From contig DMVN01000200.1 in NCBI GenBank assembly GCA_003476685.1, positions 1 to 7,804 on the forward strand: a stretch of 7,804 bases of DNA. Reading direction: 5' to 3'. How positions within the stretch are numbered: position 1 is the stretch's first letter; each line of letters begins with the position of its first letter. The notes beneath the pieces are model-generated. The model did no database searches, was not told where the DNA came from, and saw only the letters and a program-made list of their open reading frames with translations. Position numbers and translations under genes: made by a program. Origin of the DNA: Acidobacteriota bacterium. GTDB taxonomy: Bacteria; Acidobacteriota; Aminicenantia; Aminicenantales; Saccharicenantaceae. Below are positions 4,989 through 7,804 of the stretch, one piece after another.

Positions 4989-6723
4989 CCGCCTCCCCGC
5001 TTCGGCGGCGGGAAAAGGTCCGGACAAAAAGGAAAATCACCCCTACCGCCAGAGCCATCAGCAGCAGGTCGGCCACCAGCAGCACGTAATTTCTCTTCTC
5101 CAGGTAAGAGCGCATAAGGATGACCAGCGAGGCCATGGTGGTCAGCAGCATGAAAATTCCCGGGGCCAGGGTAAACCAGTTGGAGCGGCGGCGCAGCAGC
5201 AACCAGGCCGAAACGGCAAACAGAGTCAGGGCCGCCAGCAGCTGGTTGGCCGTTCCGAAAATCGGCCAGAGGACGTTGAAGGCGTTGGAATAAGCCAGCA
5301 CCCACATCAGCAGCACGGCTATTCCCGAATTAACCCAGTAATTCTTAAGGAAACGGGGCGGGTTCTTGAAAACTATGGACCAGAGCTCCTCGAAAAGATA
5401 ACGGTTAAGCCGGACGGCCGCATCCAGGGTGGTGACCACGAAGCCCTCCACCAGCAGAATCCCGAAAATCGTTCCCAGGGCCACCGGTATTCCCAGGCCC
5501 AGGTTGAAAAGATGCCCGGCGGCCAGGGAAAAGCCTAAGATGGGGTTAGACCGGACGGTCGGGTCGGAGGGCCAGACGATGGCTTTATAATCGCCGAAGC
5601 TCAGGGCCGCCCCGACCGCCAGCACCACACAGATGGCCAGGACCGATTCCAGGAGCATGGCGTTGTAACCTACCCGGCGGGCATCTTTTTCTGAGGGCAA
5701 CTGCTTGCAGGTGGTGCCTCCGGCCACCAGGGCGTGGAAACCGGAGATGGCCCCGCAGGCAATGGTGCAGAACATCATCGGCCAGATCAGCCCCAGGTTC
5801 CGAACGCCTTCCTGAAGGTTAAAGGCCGGAATAGTCACCCTGAGACCGTGAAAGCCAGTGTTGAGGGCCGACAGCACCAGGAGCACGATCCCACCGTAAA
5901 GAATCTGGACGTTGATAAAGTCCCGCGGCTGGAGAATCACCCAGACCGGGACTCCGGCCGCTATCAGGACGTAAACGGAAATGATGATCATCCAGACTCT
6001 GGGGCTCAGAGTTACCGGGTAATGAATACCGGCGATAACCGAAATAAAGCCAATGGCCAGGGCCAGGAGATAAGCCAGGGCCGTTTTCATCCTCTTTTTA
6101 TAAAGCAGCCAGCCGAGAAGCGGTGAGGACAGGGTAATGATGATGACCGACATGGAAGCGATGCCTCCGATGCGTCCCATGACCACTCCGTCTACCACCA
6201 CCGTTTTCAGGAAGGTCTCCCCTTCTTGCACCCCGATCTTGGCCAGAGGCCAGAGCGAAGTCAGAGAAATGGAAGTGGCGTTGAGGAAGGATGAGGTCAC
6301 CAGGACAATCATGATGATGGTAAAACCGATGAACAGGTTGAAGCCGGTCTGACCCAGGGTGCGGCGGGCCACTTCGGCCATCGACCGACCGCCCTCTCTC
6401 AGGCTGACAAACAGGGCGGTAAAATCGTGGACGGCTCCGATAAAGATGCCGCCGAAGACAATCCACAGCCAGGCCGGGACATAGCCATAAAGCAGGGCCA
6501 TGGTCGGTCCGAGAATGGGACCGGCCCCGGCGATGGCCGAGAAATGATGGGCAAAAACTATGTAGTTTCTGGTCGGGACGTAGTCGCGGCCGTCGTTACA
6601 GGCCACGGCCGGTGTCGGCCGGTTGGGGTCTTCGCCCAGCTTGCGAGAAATATAACCGGCATAGAAGCGGGCGGCCAGGATAAAAAAAATGATGGCGATG
6701 ATGAGAAGGAGCAGGACGTTCAT
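4978..6723 (-). CDS. cstA: CstA-family carbon starvation protein / pyruvate or peptide transporter
   Basis: A 581-residue inner-membrane protein with about 14-16 hydrophobic segments. Diagnostic family blocks are TPAVACNDGRDYVPT (37-51), HHFSAIAGAGP (59-69), CGAISGFHALVAGGTTCKQL (323-342) and FGTANQLLAALTL (489-501). The start is supported by GGAGG a few bases upstream. E. coli homologues are about 700 residues (CstA, linked to peptide uptake in carbon starvation; BtsT, a pyruvate/H+ symporter), and this shorter form is common in other phyla. Substrate cannot be told from the sequence. The His-His pair at 59-60 and the TTCKQL region are intact; no frameshift is seen. It appears to be transcribed alone from a promoter at 6767-6795. 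No two-component sensor pair like BtsSR is adjacent, so local control is unknown. Confidence 0.93.
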   Translation of the reverse strand: MNVLLLLIIAIIFFILAARFYAGYISRKLGEDPNRPTPAVACNDGRDYVPTRNYIVFAHHFSAIAGAGPILGPTMALLYGYVPAWLWIVFGGIFIGAVHDFTALFVSLREGGRSMAEVARRTLGQTGFNLFIGFTIIMIVLVTSSFLNATSISLTSLWPLAKIGVQEGETFLKTVVVDGVVMGRIGGIASMSVIIITLSSPLLGWLLYKKRMKTALAYLLALAIGFISVIAGIHYPVTLSPRVWMIIISVYVLIAAGVPVWVILQPRDFINVQILYGGIVLLVLSALNTGFHGLRVTIPAFNLQEGVRNLGLIWPMMFCTIACGAISGFHALVAGGTTCKQLPSEKDARRVGYNAMLLESVLAICVVLAVGAALSFGDYKAIVWPSDPTVRSNPILGFSLAAGHLFNLGLGIPVALGTIFGILLVEGFVVTTLDAAVRLNRYLFEELWSIVFKNPPRFLKNYWVNSGIAVLLMWVLAYSNAFNVLWPIFGTANQLLAALTLFAVSAWLLLRRRSNWFTLAPGIFMLLTTMASLVILMRSYLEKRNYVLLVADLLLMALAVGVIFLFVRTFSRRRSGEAVQT

Positions 6724-6766
6724 CTGGTCCTCCGGTCAGCGAGTCGCTCCTGAAAAAATAGACAGA

Positions 6767-6795
6767 CATATACCACAGCCGGAGGCAAAAATCAA
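6767..6795 (-). promoter_or_regulatory. Putative cstA promoter
   Basis: On the - strand: TTGATT (+ strand 6790-6795), 17 bp, then TATATG (6767-6772) preceded by TG one base away (extended -10). The leader would be about 35 bases. The -35 box lies within the T-rich tail of the terminator of the upstream gene. Confidence 0.5.
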
Positions 6796-6814
6796 AAAGG
6801 GCGGCCGCCGTCCC
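6786..6814 (-). terminator. Candidate terminator of the TIGR04076-type gene
   Basis: On the - strand, GGG-A-CGG (+ strand 6808-6814) pairs with CCGCCC (6799-6804), a 6-bp all-G/C stem with one bulged A and a 3-base loop, followed by TTTTTGATTTTT (6787-6798). The stem is short but the T-tract is good. It starts 6 bases after the stop. Confidence 0.6.
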
Positions 6815-6819
6815 GGGCG

Positions 6820-7089
6820 CTACAGGGTGGTAATCCGGAACCTGACACCCTTGGGGTCGGGGCAGGTCAGGACCTCGGTTTCGGCAATCCAGTCATCCTG
6901 GGGCAGCTCATCCTGGCGCTGCTTGGCTGTCAGGAAGGGAAACAGGCTGTTCAGGGCATACAGGCAGATTTTCTTGCCCTCCGGGATTTCCAGCATACCC
7001 TCACCCCTGATGTAAAAGCAATCGCCGGGCTTGTGCCGGGCGCCGCAGCGGGAGATGACCTCCACCACTTCGACTTTCAGGTCTTTCAT
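6820..7089 (-). CDS. TIGR04076 family small protein
   Basis: This 89-residue protein resembles the TIGR04076 family, whose function is unknown. Typical features are the opening 'KVEVVEVISRCGARHKPGD' pattern (residues 5-23), an IPEGKKIC block (35-42), an aromatic LNSLFPFL segment (46-53) and the terminal CPDPKGVRFRI pattern (76-86). Four cysteines (15, 24, 42, 76) sit at positions where the family tends to have them, suggesting metal or redox chemistry; no ligand is proven. No signal peptide or membrane segment is present. The ATG has a strong AAAGGAGGAG ribosome-binding site. It is monocistronic, divergent from exbD, and shares a promoter-spacer motif with it. Confidence 0.7.
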   Translation of the reverse strand: MKDLKVEVVEVISRCGARHKPGDCFYIRGEGMLEIPEGKKICLYALNSLFPFLTAKQRQDELPQDDWIAETEVLTCPDPKGVRFRITTL

Positions 7090-7107
7090 CCCTCCTCCTT
7101 TAACATC

Positions 7108-7136
7108 AATATAAACCGCCGGGCAAAAAAATTCAA
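7108..7136 (-). promoter_or_regulatory. Promoter of the TIGR04076-type gene
   Basis: On the - strand: TTGAAT (+ strand 7131-7136), 17 bp, then TATATT (7108-7113). Transcription would begin about 12 bases before the ATG, just ahead of the ribosome-binding site. CCCGGCGGTTT fills the -10-proximal part of the spacer. Confidence 0.6.
7113..7123 (-). promoter_or_regulatory. Shared 11-bp motif, copy 1 (candidate operator)
   Basis: CCCGGCGGTTT on the - strand, lying between -35 and -10 and touching the first base of the -10 box of the TIGR04076-type promoter. The identical word recurs in the divergent exbD promoter at 7216-7226, also reading with transcription. Confidence 0.5.
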
Positions 7137-7207
7137 ACTGGCAATTGCTTTCCGACCCGGAATCTGGGAAAATAAGCCTTAAAAATTCGATTGAAAGCTA
7201 AATTTAA

Positions 7208-7236
7208 TTGACAAACCCGGCGGTTTGCAATAAAAT
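7208..7236 (+). promoter_or_regulatory. Promoter of exbD
   Basis: A perfect TTGACA (7208-7213), 17 bp, then TAAAAT (7231-7236). Transcription would begin near 7243, giving a leader of about 24 bases that includes the ribosome-binding site. It is among the best promoter matches in the window. Confidence 0.78.
7216..7226 (+). promoter_or_regulatory. Shared 11-bp motif, copy 2 (candidate operator)
   Basis: CCCGGCGGTTT in the exbD promoter spacer, ending 4 bases before the -10 box. It is an exact inverted copy of the element at 7113-7123, 92 bases away. A protein bound here would cover the space between the polymerase contact boxes. Confidence 0.5.
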
Positions 7237-7254
7237 CAATTTCCTAACAATATT

Positions 7255-7261
7255 AAGGAGG
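7255..7261 (+). promoter_or_regulatory. Ribosome-binding site of exbD
   Basis: AAGGAGG, a perfect anti-Shine-Dalgarno match, ends 5 bases before the ATG at 7267. It fixes the start and so confirms the unusually short N-terminal tail of this ExbD. Confidence 0.85.
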
Positions 7262-7266
7262 AGAGT

Positions 7267-7653
7267 ATGGCGAAAGCAGAACCCAATGTCGTTCCGCTGT
7301 GCGATGTCTTACTCGTCTTATTGATCATCTTCATGGTTATCACCCCCATGGTTCAGATGGGTATTGATGCCAAGCTGCCCGAAGTCCAGGCTGAGAGCAA
7401 AGGCGGCCAGGACCCCAACGTTATCGTACTAACCGTTAAGAAAAATGACCAGGTTGAAATACAGAGAAACCCTCTGGAGTTGAGAATGCTGCTGGAAGAG
7501 TTGCGCCGTCTCTACGCTGCCCGTCAGGATAAAACCATCTTCATCCGGGCCGATGCTAAGCTGCCCTTCAGCAAGGTCATGGAAGTCATGGACATCTGCA
7601 AAGGCGCTGGTGTAGAAACGCTGGCCATCATTCCCGAGAAATTCGAAGAATAA
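7267..7653 (+). CDS. exbD: ExbD/TolR family biopolymer transport protein (orphan)
   Basis: A 128-residue inner-membrane protein of the ExbD/TolR family, which with an ExbB/TolQ-type motor couples the proton gradient to TonB- or Tol-dependent work in the envelope. The sequence NVVPLCDVLLVLLIIFMVITP (7-27) is the conserved segment, with the essential transmembrane aspartate at Asp13. The periplasmic domain runs from about 35 to 128, with FIRADAKLPF (92-101), GVETLAI (115-121) and a short acidic end. The cytoplasmic tail is only about 6 residues, against 10 or more in many homologues, and Cys12 next to the key Asp is less usual than hydrophobic residues. Most exbD genes follow exbB and often tonB or a second exbD; here there is none on either side. 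Its own strong promoter and terminator show it is expressed alone. Confidence 0.93.
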   Translation: MAKAEPNVVPLCDVLLVLLIIFMVITPMVQMGIDAKLPEVQAESKGGQDPNVIVLTVKKNDQVEIQRNPLELRMLLEELRRLYAARQDKTIFIRADAKLPFSKVMEVMDICKGAGVETLAIIPEKFEE

Positions 7654-7687
7654 CCCCTCTCGTTTCCTTCAATCGCTAACAGCAAAT

Positions 7688-7719
7688 AAAAAAGGGGCCT
7701 CCAGCAGGCCCCTTTTTTT
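7688..7719 (+). terminator. Bidirectional terminator between exbD and the acyl-CoA dehydrogenase gene
   Basis: GGGGCCT (7694-7700) pairs with AGGCCCC (7706-7712) over a 5-base loop. It is preceded by a run of six As and followed by seven Ts (7713-7719), so it can end transcription from both convergent genes. Confidence 0.93.
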
Positions 7720-7733
7720 ATGGTTTCAAAAGA

Positions 7734-7804
7734 CTATTTCTGAATAATCGGGCCGATAACTTCCCGCGAGATGACCAGGCGCTGGATTTCGTTGGTGCCT
7801 TCAT
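7734..7804 (-). CDS. Acyl-CoA dehydrogenase, C-terminal fragment
   Basis: The last 22 sense codons of a gene running in from the right edge, ending with TAG (7734-7736). The residues begin EGTNEIQRLVIS and end GPIIQK. This is the hallmark C-terminal helix of acyl-CoA dehydrogenases. The window's edge supplies 'AT' as the end of the preceding codon, consistent with the Tyr of the family's YEGT. The Glu in that motif is the catalytic base in medium- and short-chain enzymes, so it is retained here. These FAD flavoenzymes oxidise acyl-CoA to trans-2-enoyl-CoA and pass electrons to ETF. The chain-length class cannot be told from this piece. Confidence 0.92.
   Translation of the reverse strand, partial: EGTNEIQRLVISREVIGPIIQK

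Noticed and set aside
4919..6466. Several 120-130-codon open frames overlapping cstA (4919-5305, 5734-6126, 6098-6466)
   Set aside because: All lie within the cstA coding region in other frames, with His/Arg/Gly-rich products that do not resemble proteins.
7156..7168. Imperfect palindrome CCCGGAATCTGGG as an independent operator
   Set aside because: It has one mismatch and a 6-bp arm, is not centred between the two 11-bp copies, and sits outside both promoters; it is noted only as a side observation.
1..7804. A defence, mobile or biosynthetic system in this window
   Set aside because: No nuclease, transposase, integrase, CRISPR repeat, toxin-antitoxin pair or biosynthetic cluster was seen. 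The gene content is housekeeping, envelope, transport and small uncharacterised families.

Overview
The window looks like ordinary chromosomal sequence from a Gram-negative (diderm) bacterium. It is moderately G+C-rich, with A+T-rich promoters and compact intergenic spaces. A protein with a signal peptide and a C-terminal beta-barrel ending in Phe, plus an ExbD/TolR protein, indicate an outer membrane. A tandem DUF507 pair, an ExbD gene away from any ExbB, and an acyl-CoA dehydrogenase together fit the Acidobacteriota/Aminicenantota neighbourhood. That placement is an inference from gene content and was not tested.

Layout, left to right. (1) 1-1038, + strand: the last 29 codons of a gene that is probably a DHH-family nanoRNase/pAp phosphatase (nrnA), then complete truB. 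This matches the tail of the common infB-rbfA-nrnA-truB translation operon. (2) 1096-1699, + strand: a promoter almost abutting two tandem DUF507 genes joined by a TGATG overlap. (3) 1700-2117: about 420 bases with no convincing gene. (4) 2118-3725, - strand: a secreted Ig/PKD-like protein with a C-terminal beta-barrel, with its own promoter and a strong terminator. (5) 3752-4432, - strand: a class I glutamine amidotransferase, divergent from (6) 4567-4962, + strand: a small tandem-ACT protein. (7) 4978-6723, - strand: a CstA-family transporter, convergent with the ACT gene. (8) 6820-7089, - strand: a small cysteine-containing TIGR04076-type protein, divergent from (9) 7267-7653, + strand: an orphan exbD. 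(10) 7734-7804, - strand: the C-terminus of an acyl-CoA dehydrogenase.

Apart from the truB and DUF507 groups, most genes appear to be single transcription units with a recognisable promoter and terminator. Terminators and the next gene's promoter are packed tightly. The -35 box of the PKD-barrel gene lies in the loop of the preceding gene's terminator, and the -35 box of cstA lies in the T-tract of the preceding terminator.

The most interesting signal is regulatory. The 177-bp space between the TIGR04076-type gene and exbD carries the same 11-base word, CCCGGCGGTTT, in the spacer of both divergent promoters, reading with transcription each time. This looks like a shared operator for an otherwise unlinked membrane-energisation gene and a small cysteine-containing protein. 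I found no CRISPR array, tRNA, rRNA, insertion sequence or phage gene.
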